Origin: Bacillota bacterium
GTDB taxonomy: Bacteria > Bacillota > Clostridia > Lachnospirales > Lachnospiraceae
Direction of reading: 5' to 3'
Length of the DNA stretch: 64,000 bases
Assembly: GCA_023435895.1 (NCBI GenBank)
Contig: JAEZLH010000036.1
Location: forward strand, 127,942 to 191,941
Below are positions 15,161 through 24,435 of this stretch, piece by piece. Both the position numbers and the translations under genes were made by a program. The stretch's first letter is position 1; each line of letters begins with the position of its first letter. The notes under the pieces were generated by a model. That model was not told the DNA's origin. It did no database searches and saw only the letters and a list, made by a program, of their open reading frames with translations.

Positions 15161-15238
15161 TTGGTCTCTTGCTTTACATTATAAATAATTTGGTACATTT
15201 TAACAAGCTTTTCCATCCTTAATTATCAAATATATAAA

Positions 15239-15284
15239 AAGTGACTGTCCTTCCACTTCTTTAGAAATGGAAAAACAGTCACTT
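15239..15284 (-). terminator. Terminator of the NUDIX gene
   Basis: AAAAAGTGACTGTCCTTCCA pairs with TGGAAAAACAGTCACTT across a short TTTA-centred loop. On the minus strand the stem ends in ACAGTCACTTTTTATA, a good intrinsic terminator 13 bp after the NUDIX stop. Confidence 0.88.
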
Positions 15285-15296
15285 GATTTGTTTGTT

Positions 15297-15749
15297 CTAA
15301 AAATACTTTTTATTACCCCACAGGTTACTTTTTTTTAAATCCAAATATTCATTATAGGCACGTTCTAATATCTGCTTTTCATTTGCGAATTTTAACATGT
15401 GGTATGCTTCATGAAACTTGTAATACCCGGAGTCCATAAAGAACTCTTCCCGTTGTGGTTTGCTGTAATAGCTATCAGACATCATTAAATACCAATGAAC
15501 ATCCTTTAATACTGTATTTTGAGGTGTGCTAAAAGAATATTGACTTTTCCCGATATATTTAATGATAGAAGCATTGGTTCCCGCTTCTTCTAACACTTCA
15601 CGTATCGCAGTTTCTTTATATTCTTCTCCTTCTTCAACGGTTCCTTTCGGTAAAACCCACCCTTCGTATTTATTCTTATAGTTTTTATACAGTAATAAAA
15701 TCTTTCCTCTGAATATAACTACACCACCACAGCTCGTTGCTTCAACCAT
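15297..15749 (-). CDS. NUDIX hydrolase
   Basis: A 150-residue NUDIX protein. The Nudix box runs from about residue 36 (GTVEEGEEY) to 58 (REVLEEAG), matching GX5EX7REUXEEXGU with all acidic metal ligands present; GGVVIF and KYEGWVLPKG precede it. Such enzymes cleave nucleoside diphosphates linked to another moiety; this subgroup resembles the diadenosine polyphosphate/MutT-like set, but the substrate cannot be fixed. The ATG at 15749 has GGAGG seven bases upstream; the longer frame runs through the promoter. It is a single-gene transcript with its own promoter and terminator. Confidence 0.92.
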   Translation of the reverse strand: MVEATSCGGVVIFRGKILLLYKNYKNKYEGWVLPKGTVEEGEEYKETAIREVLEEAGTNASIIKYIGKSQYSFSTPQNTVLKDVHWYLMMSDSYYSKPQREEFFMDSGYYKFHEAYHMLKFANEKQILERAYNEYLDLKKSNLWGNKKYF

Positions 15750-15793
15750 CGCAATTCCTCCTGCTTTTTGGTGTACCATCAATACTAAATAGC

Positions 15794-15822
15794 AGTATAC
15801 ATCAATTTGCATAAGTTTTCAA
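15794..15822 (-). promoter_or_regulatory. Promoter of the NUDIX gene
   Basis: Minus strand TTGAAA (15822-15817), 17-bp spacer, TATACT (15799-15794), about 45 bp before the chosen start codon. Confidence 0.72.
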
Positions 15823-15872
15823 GCTATTATTATTGAAAATCCACAAATTTCACAAACGGTACATCAGCAGTC

Positions 15873-17297
15873 TCACTTATTAAAATATGCTTCAAGTATC
15901 TTTTTTGCGATTGGAACGGCATACTCACTTCCTGTACCAACATTTTCAACGATCACGCTAACCACGATTTGAGGATTATCATAGGGTGCATATCCCACGA
16001 ACCAAGCATGAGCACTTCCTCCGCTATTGTCAGCGGAACCTGTTTTTCCGGCAACCTTCTTGCTCATATTCTTTAATTTGGTTCCTGTTCCATCCGTTAC
16101 TACGCTTCTCATCATCTTTCCCAGGAAACCGGCTTCCTCCGGTTTCATCGTTTTTGCGATCATCTGAGGACTATAATGCTTTACAACATTCCCATTGGCG
16201 TTCTGAATACGATCCACTACATAGGGTTTCATCATAACACCTCCGTTGGCAATGGAAGCAGTAATCATGGCATTCTGTAAGGGTGAAATCAAGGTGTTTC
16301 CCTGACCAATTGCTGTCTGCATTCCCTCTTTTACACCGGATACTCCCTTTTTCAAGGTAAATGTACTCACACTACTCTGCATCTCCACCGGAAGCTTCTG
16401 ATTAAACAGAAAGCTTTGGCAAAGGTCGAAGAAGGAATTATAATTCAATCCCTTTCCTATATTGGAAAACGAGGTATTACAGGATTTTGCAAAGGACTTT
16501 ATCAAATCCTCCTTGCCATGTACTTTATTATTATAGCAATGAATTACCATACTCTCATAATCGATACTTCCGTCACAAGTATAGGAATACTTTGTATAAT
16601 CCTCAGGATTCTCCCTCATATATTCCAGTGAGGTCAAAATCTTAAAGGTTGAGCCGGGAGGGTATAGCCCCTGCGCCGCCCTATTAAGGAGAGCAGCCTC
16701 CGACCCTTTATTATCCGTTAGTTTCTCCCAGTCCTCATCCACTTTATTGGGATCATAGGCGGGTTTGGATACCATGGCAAGAACCTTTCCGGTAGAGGGC
16801 TCTATAGCAACTACAGCCCCACGGTAATTACCCAGAGCGTCATATGCAACCTGCTGCAAATTGGCATTCAAGGTGGTAACCACATCATCACCCGGACTTT
16901 TTTCGCCAACCAAATCATTATACATTAGCTCGAAGGCATTTATATTTGAGGTGAGAAGTCTGATATCTTCCGTTTCTTCAATCCCTGTTTTTCCCTTTGA
17001 GGTTCTGCCAATAACATGTGCAAACACATTGCCATAAGGGTATTGTCTGACCTCTTTCCCATCATTATTTTTAACCGTTTTCGCAAGAACTTCTCCTCCT
17101 GAAGCAAGAATTTGTCCTCGATCCACTCGCTCTGCAAGAATGGTTTGACGTCTGTTATAGGCATTATTTATTACCTCAGAGCTTCGAAATGATATATAGT
17201 ATGCGAAATATCCTGTCATAAGTACAAAGAGCCCCAGAAAGATATATATAATTCGATATATTGATTTCTTCGGATCCTTATCTGCATTTATTCTCAC
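15873..17297 (-). CDS. Class B penicillin-binding protein (D,D-transpeptidase)
   Basis: A 474-residue membrane-anchored transpeptidase. One N-terminal helix (about residues 12-36) anchors it; the catalytic domain carries the SxxK motif STFK (216-219), the SxN motif SCN (272-274) and KTG (418-420). It is shorter than SpoVD or PBP2 and resembles the PbpA type found beside SEDS proteins. It would cross-link peptidoglycan outside the membrane together with the adjacent FtsW/RodA-like polymerase. The start is GTG with GAGGAG upstream, overlapping the stop of the SEDS gene (GTGA), so the two are translationally coupled. Confidence 0.95.
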   Translation of the reverse strand: MRINADKDPKKSIYRIIYIFLGLFVLMTGYFAYYISFRSSEVINNAYNRRQTILAERVDRGQILASGGEVLAKTVKNNDGKEVRQYPYGNVFAHVIGRTSKGKTGIEETEDIRLLTSNINAFELMYNDLVGEKSPGDDVVTTLNANLQQVAYDALGNYRGAVVAIEPSTGKVLAMVSKPAYDPNKVDEDWEKLTDNKGSEAALLNRAAQGLYPPGSTFKILTSLEYMRENPEDYTKYSYTCDGSIDYESMVIHCYNNKVHGKEDLIKSFAKSCNTSFSNIGKGLNYNSFFDLCQSFLFNQKLPVEMQSSVSTFTLKKGVSGVKEGMQTAIGQGNTLISPLQNAMITASIANGGVMMKPYVVDRIQNANGNVVKHYSPQMIAKTMKPEEAGFLGKMMRSVVTDGTGTKLKNMSKKVAGKTGSADNSGGSAHAWFVGYAPYDNPQIVVSVIVENVGTGSEYAVPIAKKILEAYFNK

Positions 17298-18655
17298 TCT
17301 ATCTCCTCACTTTCTATCATCTCATCCTCATCTTCATCGTACTCTTCTTCCTCCGTACGGCGTTGCCTGCTCTTCATATAGATTCCTTGAACTATCATGA
17401 ACATGATTACAGTCACAAATACGGAGCTTCCTCCCTGACTGATTAAAGGCAGTGTAACACCGGTGGATGGGATGAATTTTATAACACCTCCGACCGATAG
17501 AAATACCTGAAATGCAAACATTACTGAAAATCCAATTGCCAGGAGACGATAAAATGCATCTTCTAATTTTAATGCAATATTGATCATCATCATAAAACTA
17601 CTTACATAAATCAATATCACACAGATCGCAAAGATTCCTCCCAGCTCCTCCGATATGGCAGAGAAGATAAAATCACTTTCCACAACGGGAATCGAGGTAG
17701 GTAAACCTCTATTAATGCCCATTCCGAGCCATCCTCCTGTTCCGATGGCAAAGAGTGACTGTGCAATCTGATAGCCCTCTTTATCGATATAACGGAACGG
17801 ATCTTGCCAAGCCATAACACGTACCTTAACATGATTAAATAATTCATAGGCAACAAACGCAGCCCCGCTTCCTCCAATGAGTCCTGCGATTAATAAAAGC
17901 GTTCTGGATGTAGCGGCATACAGCATAAATAAGTACGTAATAAAGAAAATCAGTGCTCCTCCCAAATCTCTTTGGAGCACCAGTATTAAAACATTTGCAC
18001 CGGCCATAGCTGAAATTAGACAAAGCTTTCGTAAACCAATATCTCTTCTTAACAAGGATGCGATTGCAAATACGAAGAGAAGTTTAACCACCTCAGATGG
18101 CTGTATTGTAACATTAAAAACCTTCAACCAATTGGTAGCGCCATAGCTAGTGGTTCCTGCCACTAATACCACCAAAAGTATGGCAATTCCAAGTATTCCA
18201 AATATCCATCCACATTTTTTAATCCAGCTCATCTTAAATACCAATACGGGAATAAAAATTCCAATAATCAGTGATGCTGCTACAATCATAACCTGCTTTA
18301 TGGCATCCTCATAGGATAGGCGCATTAACATAATAAAACTGATTACCAACAGCATTAACATATTTCGGATTAAAAGCCTGGATATCCTCGGATACAGAAT
18401 GCGATAAACCAAAAGCACCAAAAAAATCATTACAAGTTCCATAACATACAAACGTATCAGCTTCATGGATTGAACCTGCACAATTAATGTTGCAGAGCCA
18501 ATCAAATGTATCAAAACTATCATAAATGACATCAAATGATACACTCTCCCCTGTTCCTCCGAGCTTCTATATGCAATCACCCGAAAGCAATAAAAGGTAT
18601 ATATCCCCATCATTAATAGCATCATGTATTTAATTAATTCAACAATTAGACTCAC
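17294..18655 (-). CDS. FtsW/RodA/SpoVE-family SEDS peptidoglycan polymerase
   Basis: A 453-residue polytopic protein with about ten to twelve membrane helices. SEDS hallmarks are visible: the IQPSEVVKL segment, LQRDLGGALIFF, the conserved region ending in YQIAQSLFAIGTGGWLG, and SDFIFSAISEELGG. The C-terminus is a strongly acidic tail (EEEYDEDEDEM). SEDS proteins polymerise lipid II glycan strands and pair with a class B PBP, here the overlapping downstream gene. The start is GTG with AAGGTG upstream; an overlapping ATG runs straight into a stop. Whether it serves division, elongation or sporulation cannot be decided from the sequence. Confidence 0.94.
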   Translation of the reverse strand: MSLIVELIKYMMLLMMGIYTFYCFRVIAYRSSEEQGRVYHLMSFMIVLIHLIGSATLIVQVQSMKLIRLYVMELVMIFLVLLVYRILYPRISRLLIRNMLMLLVISFIMLMRLSYEDAIKQVMIVAASLIIGIFIPVLVFKMSWIKKCGWIFGILGIAILLVVLVAGTTSYGATNWLKVFNVTIQPSEVVKLLFVFAIASLLRRDIGLRKLCLISAMAGANVLILVLQRDLGGALIFFITYLFMLYAATSRTLLLIAGLIGGSGAAFVAYELFNHVKVRVMAWQDPFRYIDKEGYQIAQSLFAIGTGGWLGMGINRGLPTSIPVVESDFIFSAISEELGGIFAICVILIYVSSFMMMINIALKLEDAFYRLLAIGFSVMFAFQVFLSVGGVIKFIPSTGVTLPLISQGGSSVFVTVIMFMIVQGIYMKSRQRRTEEEEYDEDEDEMIESEEIE

Positions 18656-18815
18656 CGCATCACCTTCCCTTCTTCTTTCCCTTCGGACGCTCTTTTCCTA
18701 TATATTGTAAAATCATCCCATTTATCATAACAAATTTTCGTCATCTTAGTCTACTATTTTTGAAAAGCTCCTTATTCTTTATAGGAGTGGTGCTCCTACT
18801 TATAAGCCAACCCTA

Positions 18816-21320
18816 CTATTCCACTCCACGTTTAAAATGTCCGGTTGTATAATCCCCAATTTCCACAGGGTCATTCTTTCCATAATGATAGGTATTTACA
18901 AAACAATCTAGTACCACTGTCATTTGTGAAATATCCTCTAACGTGAAATCCAATCGGATGGATTTTGGATTTAGGCTCATTACCTCCGCAAAACATTTGT
19001 GGAGTGCCAAGGGCTGTCCGTTATAAATCGTATTATAACAACCGATGCAATTAGTCTGAACAAAAAAATTCTTACCTAGTCGGTCTACTAAGTACCCGCT
19101 ATTATGGGCTTGATTCTTCTTGCATCCCTCTGTTGTTTCATGCAGACATTGAGCCGATATCATTAACGGAGTATATCCGTATACTGCTATTTCACAATCG
19201 GTTATATTTAGCTGTTTCAACTCCTGGAGATTCAGTTCTGTGGGTGCACTCAGGTCATCCACCCCTTTCTTCCTCCAAAATTCCTTGGCTTCCCGGTTAA
19301 AGATATACAGATTGGAATGAGCGACTATCTCCTTAGAAATGCCATACTCTATGAATAACGACTGAAGCAGTGCTATTTCTTCAAGATTTTTTACAACAAA
19401 TCCAGTCAGATTCCTGTTAGTAATTATGCCACTTATTTCCTTTTTTAATCTGTGATAGGTGGACAATCTACAGATCTGGGGAAGTAGAATGTAGAAGCTT
19501 TTATTATTTTGTGGGATGTTTTCTAACAATTCCTTCAATAATTCAATCCCTACAAACTCATAATCGACGTATACTCTGTTAACCTCTTTCGCATCACTTG
19601 CCACCTTAAACTGCTCTTTCGTCTGAACGGATACGGTGAGTTCAGGAACAACCTTCTTCTCAAAATCGCTCCGACTACTGCCCAATAAGCTTTTAACTTC
19701 CTTACTAGAAACCTGGTCAGGCTTATCTCTGCGGTAAGCTTTTGCTACTTCCTGCTCCAGCTTTGTAATTCCCTCTCTTCGAAGTTCGTTCAACCAGCCA
19801 ACCGGAACGAAGATATTATCATCACAATCAATTTGTAAATCCTCAAAATAATAAAGGGTATCCCCGGTCTTCATAAGAGATGCTTGCAGTTTATCCTTTG
19901 TAACAGGTTGCTTTAGGGCAAGCTGAACTTCTTGCTGCTCCACGGTAGCTATGTGTTTATCATAGGATAATTCAAACTTCAACTTTTGACCTGCCTTTGC
20001 CGTAAGCCTGCCTTGAATCGCCAACTTTTTATCCTGTTCCAAATAGTCCTTTGATATGCTTGTTAATAATTCATTATTCTTAGTTCGATACACAAGCTGT
20101 CCAACTTTAATACCAAGGTCCGGTGAAGTATATTCTTTCTTATTCTTCCTTCCAGCCATAGTCTTATCCGGACGTATTCCAACATTGGTAAGCAGTACCT
20201 TTCCCGCCTGGTGGGAATCCTTCACTGTGAAGTCATACCCTTCCTCTTCACTTTTATGAATCTCCAGTATATCTTGTGCATTGACTTTCTCACTAAGCAA
20301 AATGCTAACCTGAGACCCTTTTATCTGACTTACCTTACCCACATATACTCCGCTATGATTAGGGCGATAAAGAGAAATCATCTTCTTGCCATGATAACTC
20401 TGACCATATCCTTTCGAAAATCCTCCCCGGTTATAGACATCCTGCAACATAATCATATCTTGATCAAATTCCTGGCTGGTGAGGCGCTTTTGATAATCCT
20501 CCCTGCCATACTCCAGATATAAGTCCGTGTATTTTCGATAGAGATGAGACACGGCTGCCGCGTATTCCGGACGTTTCATTCTTCCTTCTATTTTAAAGGA
20601 ATAAATCCCTGCCTCAACCAGTTCCGGAATTAATTCAATGGTATTAATATCCTTAGGACTTAGCAAATATTTTTCCTTTGAAGAGGATAGCTTCTTATTG
20701 TTAGAATAGTACTGATAGGGCATTCTGCAAGGCTGGGCACATCTTCCCCTGTTCCCGCTTCTTCCTCCAATTACACTGCTCATCAGGCATTGACCTGAAT
20801 AACAGTAACAGAGTGCGCCATGAACAAAGGTCTCTATCTCCAAATCCGTATTCTCACTGATGGTTTTGATTTCATAAAGACTTAATTCCCTGGAAGTGAC
20901 CAATCTTGTAACTCCCTTATCCTTTAACAGATTGGCTCCCTCTGCCATAGTCAGGGTCATCTGTGTGCTTGCATGGATTGGTAGCTTAGGAAAGTTCTTG
21001 TGTATGAAATTCATCACTCCCACATCCTGTACAATAACCGCATCCAACCCCTGAAGGTAATATTGTTCCAAATAGGAATAAAGCTTCTCCTCCAGTTCCT
21101 TCTGCTTCAATAAGGTATTCACGGTTAGATATATGGATTTATCCCGAATATGTGCTTCATCGATTGCACGAAGCAAACTTTCCTCATCCAGATTATTGGC
21201 GTATGCCCTTGCTCCAAAGTTCGCTCCGCCAATATAAACCGCATCACACCCCCCATTCATAGCCGCCCTCATTCCTTCATAGGAACCGGCAGGTGCTAAT
21301 ATTTCTATCTTGTTTTTCAT
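18816..21320 (-). CDS. U32-family protein, RlhA-like, with DUF3656-type middle domain
   Basis: An 834-residue protein. Residues 1-300 form the U32 domain (APAGSYEGMRAAMNGGCDAVY) with the signature cysteines in ETFVHGALCYCYSGQC and GNRGRCAQPCR, which probably hold an iron-sulfur cluster. A long central region (about 330-560) resembles DUF3656, and the C-terminus carries another cysteine group (TNCIGCYNTIYNG, LHKC). Long U32 proteins of this plan are related to RlhA, which makes 5-hydroxycytidine in 23S rRNA; older labels call them peptidases or collagenases. The rRNA role is an inference by family. ATG start. A weak hairpin (TAGGAG...CTCCTA, 18782-18798) follows the stop. Confidence 0.9.
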   Translation of the reverse strand: MKNKIEILAPAGSYEGMRAAMNGGCDAVYIGGANFGARAYANNLDEESLLRAIDEAHIRDKSIYLTVNTLLKQKELEEKLYSYLEQYYLQGLDAVIVQDVGVMNFIHKNFPKLPIHASTQMTLTMAEGANLLKDKGVTRLVTSRELSLYEIKTISENTDLEIETFVHGALCYCYSGQCLMSSVIGGRSGNRGRCAQPCRMPYQYYSNNKKLSSSKEKYLLSPKDINTIELIPELVEAGIYSFKIEGRMKRPEYAAAVSHLYRKYTDLYLEYGREDYQKRLTSQEFDQDMIMLQDVYNRGGFSKGYGQSYHGKKMISLYRPNHSGVYVGKVSQIKGSQVSILLSEKVNAQDILEIHKSEEEGYDFTVKDSHQAGKVLLTNVGIRPDKTMAGRKNKKEYTSPDLGIKVGQLVYRTKNNELLTSISKDYLEQDKKLAIQGRLTAKAGQKLKFELSYDKHIATVEQQEVQLALKQPVTKDKLQASLMKTGDTLYYFEDLQIDCDDNIFVPVGWLNELRREGITKLEQEVAKAYRRDKPDQVSSKEVKSLLGSSRSDFEKKVVPELTVSVQTKEQFKVASDAKEVNRVYVDYEFVGIELLKELLENIPQNNKSFYILLPQICRLSTYHRLKKEISGIITNRNLTGFVVKNLEEIALLQSLFIEYGISKEIVAHSNLYIFNREAKEFWRKKGVDDLSAPTELNLQELKQLNITDCEIAVYGYTPLMISAQCLHETTEGCKKNQAHNSGYLVDRLGKNFFVQTNCIGCYNTIYNGQPLALHKCFAEVMSLNPKSIRLDFTLEDISQMTVVLDCFVNTYHYGKNDPVEIGDYTTGHFKRGVE

Positions 21321-21656
21321 ATCAATCTTGCCTCTCTCTTAGTGTTTCATTTAGCACAACACGCTACTTTTTATAAATAATGTTTCTAATCTTCTCCTGA
21401 GTGGAGTTATTATTATTGAAATGTATTAAATATTCTACTAGCTTTCATATGTCCATAAAAACAGAATCGTCATAGGGTCGCAAGTTACTATTCCATGTTA
21501 TTTAGAACTCAAATTCTAATATAAATTAGCCTCTTATGCATCGAGCATACGTCATATCACTTTATAAATCACAACCACAATATAAACAGGGATTTTGTCA
21601 CCTAATTAGTTTTACAAAATGTTATTCCACTCTCGTGTATTAAGTACTTCTTATGA
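21321..21656. other. Intergenic region between zapA and the U32 gene, no gene seen
   Basis: About 335 bp of AT-rich DNA. I see no ORF with a ribosome-binding site and no RNA gene. Confidence 0.5.
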
Positions 21657-21726
21657 ATAAAGGACTGCCCCCCTCCTAGTAAGTAGAATAAATCCTGCTT
21701 ACTAAAACTCTATGGACAGCCCCTTT
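21657..21726 (-). terminator. Probable terminator of zapA
   Basis: An outer AAAGGACTGCC / GGACAGCCCCTTT pairing and an inner AGTAAGTAG / CTGCTTACT pairing build a nested imperfect hairpin immediately after the zapA stop. On the minus strand it ends in CAGTCCTTTATTC. Confidence 0.6.
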
Positions 21727-21731
21727 AAAAT

Positions 21732-22145
21732 TTATCTCTTCTTATCTGAATCTCCAAGCTCCGTTTCCAAACGAATCACCTTTTTCTGTGTTTCATAAAG
21801 CTCTTTCCTTATGTCCTCCAGCTCTCGTTCGGTAGATAGTAGTTTGGATTGTATAGCAATCGCTTCATGCTTTAAATCAAAGATCTCATTGCTCTTCATA
21901 TTGGATTGTGATTGTATCTCTTTCACCTTGTCCACAATTTTAAAATAATCGTCTGCAATATTAATCTGCATCAATATATTCTTAAGCTCCGCATCCATAA
22001 ACCGATAAGCATCTTTACTCCGAAATTCCATGTGCTTACTATTTATGTAGGAAGCGATTTTCTGAAGATACTCTTCTTCCTCGTATCCGCTTAAGGTATA
22101 TCTCTTGTTATTAATAATAACTTCAATATCGTGATACTTATCCAT
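21732..22145 (-). CDS. zapA: Cell division protein ZapA
   Basis: A 137-residue FtsZ-ring-associated protein. The N-terminal ZapA domain (IEVIINNKRYTLSGYEEEEY, then IASYINSKHMEF) is followed by a long coiled coil (about residues 75-135). It bundles FtsZ protofilaments at midcell. The ATG at 22145 has AGGGGGC upstream; the longer frame extends through the promoter and is not used. It is preceded by ruvB 120 bp upstream but has its own consensus-like promoter. Confidence 0.92.
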   Translation of the reverse strand: MDKYHDIEVIINNKRYTLSGYEEEEYLQKIASYINSKHMEFRSKDAYRFMDAELKNILMQINIADDYFKIVDKVKEIQSQSNMKSNEIFDLKHEAIAIQSKLLSTERELEDIRKELYETQKKVIRLETELGDSDKKR

Positions 22146-22199
22146 AAACTTGCCCCCTGAAATTATTGGAATTACCAATCGTATGCAATAATCAAGACA

Positions 22200-22228
22200 A
22201 TTATAACTGATGTTAATCTCATTGACAA
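22200..22228 (-). promoter_or_regulatory. Promoter of zapA
   Basis: Minus strand TTGTCA (22228-22223), 17-bp spacer, perfect TATAAT (22205-22200), about 55 bp before the zapA start. Confidence 0.78.
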
Positions 22229-22268
22229 GCTTGTTATGGAAATTACCTAACAAACGTTCTGTATAATA

Positions 22269-23255
22269 CTAAAGACCTATATGTCGATAAGCTAGTTCCG
22301 ACGCCACTCTTCCTCTTGGAGTTCTCAAAATCAGACCGTTTTGCACCAAAAATGGTTCATAAACTTCCTCGATTGTGCCAACATCCTCCCCGATGGTAGT
22401 CGCAACTGCTTCTATTCCCACCGGCCCGCCACCGAATTTTTCAATCATGGTAACAAGTATCTCTCTGTCGATATGATCCAGTCCCAGTTTGTCCACCTCC
22501 AGAAGATCAAGTGCAAAGCCTGCAACTTCCTTCGTTATTCTACCGTCATACTTCACCTGCGCAAAATCTCTTACTCTTTTTAACAGGCGATTGGCAAGAC
22601 GGGGGGTTCCTCTTGATCGACGAGCCAGTTCCACGGCTCCCTCCATATCAATCTTTACCTGAAGCACCTTTGCCGACCGGATTATAATTTGTGTCAATTC
22701 TTCAATCGTATAAAAATCCATACGATTTACCACACCAAAACGATCTCTTAAAGGAGGGGTTAGCATACCTGCTCTGGTGGTTGCCCCCACAAGAGTGAAC
22801 TTTGGTAAATCTATACGAATTGATTTTGCAGCCGAACCCTTACCGATAATAATATCGATCACAAAATCCTCCATCGCCGGATAGAGAAGCTCTTCCACCT
22901 GACGATTAAGACGATGAATTTCATCCACGAAGAGCAAATCCCCTTCTTGAAGATTATTTAATATAGCAGCCATTTCTCCGGGTTTTTCAATGGCAGGACC
23001 TGAGGTGATTTTAATATTCACACCCATCTCATTGGCTATAATTCCAGCCAGGGTAGTCTTTCCAAGCCCGGGAGGTCCAAAGAGCAATACATGATCCAAA
23101 CTCTCCTTACGCTGCTTCGCTGCTTCTATATATACTTTTAGATTATTCTTTACTTTTGCCTGACCGATATAGTCATCCAAAAGCTGTGGTCTTAGAGAAC
23201 CTTCAATACGATTATCCTCTTCGGTAAATTCTGTTGATATCAAACGTTTTGCCAT
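22269..23255 (-). CDS. ruvB: Holliday junction branch migration ATPase RuvB
   Basis: A 328-residue AAA+ helicase. Walker [11 protein letters not shown] is near residues 60-69, Walker [10 protein letters not shown] near 107-115, sensor 1 LVGATTRAG, and the C-terminal winged helix includes [17 protein letters not shown] and RTPRGRVAS. RuvB hexamers drive branch migration of Holliday junctions bound by RuvA. The ATG has GGAGAG upstream. ruvA lies 68 bp upstream in the same direction, the standard ruvAB order; ruvC is not visible, as usual in Firmicutes. Confidence 0.98.
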   Translation of the reverse strand: MAKRLISTEFTEEDNRIEGSLRPQLLDDYIGQAKVKNNLKVYIEAAKQRKESLDHVLLFGPPGLGKTTLAGIIANEMGVNIKITSGPAIEKPGEMAAILNNLQEGDLLFVDEIHRLNRQVEELLYPAMEDFVIDIIIGKGSAAKSIRIDLPKFTLVGATTRAGMLTPPLRDRFGVVNRMDFYTIEELTQIIIRSAKVLQVKIDMEGAVELARRSRGTPRLANRLLKRVRDFAQVKYDGRITKEVAGFALDLLEVDKLGLDHIDREILVTMIEKFGGGPVGIEAVATTIGEDVGTIEEVYEPFLVQNGLILRTPRGRVASELAYRHIGL

Positions 23256-23323
23256 AATCTCTCCAATGTATCCATTGCTATTAATACAAATAGCAATCGT
23301 TTCTTTCCTTATTTATGTATGTC

Positions 23324-23929
23324 CTACATCTTCTTTAAACAACGTTTTAGTATCTCCTCAGAAGTCATATCCTCTGTGATTTCTACCAGGTTTACAATCT
23401 TTAAGGCATCTGAAGCAGAATACCCTAATACTGTAAGAGCCTGTACCGCTTCATCCCTTAAGTTTATAATTGCTGATCCGCCATGACTTTCTGCCTGATT
23501 CATCAGTCGTTGTTCAAAAGCATTCTCTAGCTTAAATTTATCCTTTAGCTCCAAAATCAATTTACTTGCAGTCTTATTACCAATGCCCGGAGCCTTTGCA
23601 ATCGTCTTAGCATCCTCCGCAAGGACTGCAAAACGAATATCATCTGCAGATATAAAGGACAGAATTCCTAATGCCCCTTTGGGTCCTATTCCATTCACCG
23701 TAATTAAGAGTTTGAACATCTCAAGATCATCCTTCGTCAGAAACCCGAACAAACCGATTACATCCTCTCTAACATGAAGATAAGTATACACCTTCACTGT
23801 ACTTCCCATGGAAGGAAGCTTCATGATTGCTGATGAGGGCAGCGATACTTCATAGCCAATATTACCAACCTCAAGTACCACATAATTTTCCTTCACTTCC
23901 GCGATTTCACCTTTAAGATAACCTATCAT
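23324..23929 (-). CDS. ruvA: Holliday junction DNA-binding protein RuvA
   Basis: A 201-residue protein with the N-terminal OB fold ([21 protein letters not shown]), the tandem helix-hairpin-helix region ([17 protein letters not shown], then [22 protein letters not shown]) and the C-terminal RuvB-contacting domain ([17 protein letters not shown]). The ATG at 23929 follows GAGGTG by four bases; the longer frame starts at a TTG inside that site. It forms an operon with ruvB. Confidence 0.97.
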   Translation of the reverse strand: MIGYLKGEIAEVKENYVVLEVGNIGYEVSLPSSAIMKLPSMGSTVKVYTYLHVREDVIGLFGFLTKDDLEMFKLLITVNGIGPKGALGILSFISADDIRFAVLAEDAKTIAKAPGIGNKTASKLILELKDKFKLENAFEQRLMNQAESHGGSAIINLRDEAVQALTVLGYSASDALKIVNLVEITEDMTSEEILKRCLKKM

Positions 23930-24095
23930 AACACACCTCAACTATGTATCTTTTTGTTTATTCTTTTATCATATTTAATAATAATCTTTGACATTATCTT
24001 TGACTACTTTATTTACTTTTATATTATTTGTCTTAGTTATTATATTTGTCATTGTCTTTAACATTATTTATCTTTTCTATTATTTGCCTTTGTCC

Positions 24096-24341
24096 CTACA
24101 ACCGTTCAAAATGTCCTCTCGATATATTCAATCTGCCCTCTTTCAAAAAATTCAGCACTTCAAAGGCAGAGATCCCAAGTGCTTCTGATATCTGGAGCGC
24201 GTTGCTATTGGGGTATTCCAAAAGATAGGCCTCAATATCATCAAAATGATCTTCATCAATCTGTTTGCATGCTTCACAGCGATATGCTTTGAGCCTGGAT
24301 TTAAAAACCTTATGACAATGCTTACATACATTTGTATACAT
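24096..24341 (-). CDS. Small zinc-ribbon/helix-turn-helix protein, YvyF/TIGR03826-like
   Basis: An 81-residue protein. Two CxxC knuckles, CKHC (about residues 6-9) and CEAC (about 22-25), form an N-terminal zinc ribbon; the rest is a small helical domain with LQISEALGISAFEVLNFLKEGRLN, a MerR-like helix-turn-helix. The plan matches the YvyF group annotated in flagellar gene regions, but no flagellar genes are near. The ATG at 24341 has AAGGAG upstream. It sits upstream of ruvA in the same direction, separated by an AT-rich low-complexity spacer of about 165 bp. A role in regulation is inferred from the fold. Confidence 0.75.
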   Translation of the reverse strand: MYTNVCKHCHKVFKSRLKAYRCEACKQIDEDHFDDIEAYLLEYPNSNALQISEALGISAFEVLNFLKEGRLNISRGHFERL

Positions 24342-24400
24342 TAAGAACTCCTTTCGAATCAAACGAGTTTCGCATTTCATCAATGCGGACGTTCAACACT

Positions 24401-24435
24401 ATGTAATGCAGTCCCATAAGCTGCATTCATTACAT
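24401..24435 (-). terminator. Hairpin at the 3' end of the cardiolipin synthase gene
   Basis: ATGTAATGCAG and CTGCATTCATTACAT can pair, overlapping the last codons and stop of the fused cardiolipin synthase. There is no U-run; it may be a processing or weak termination site. Confidence 0.35.

Noticed and set aside
15022..15222. Plus-strand ORFs made of CSLYYHALLALF-like repeats
   Set aside because: They are translations of the 43-bp tandem repeat, which is not a multiple of three, and lack a start signal.
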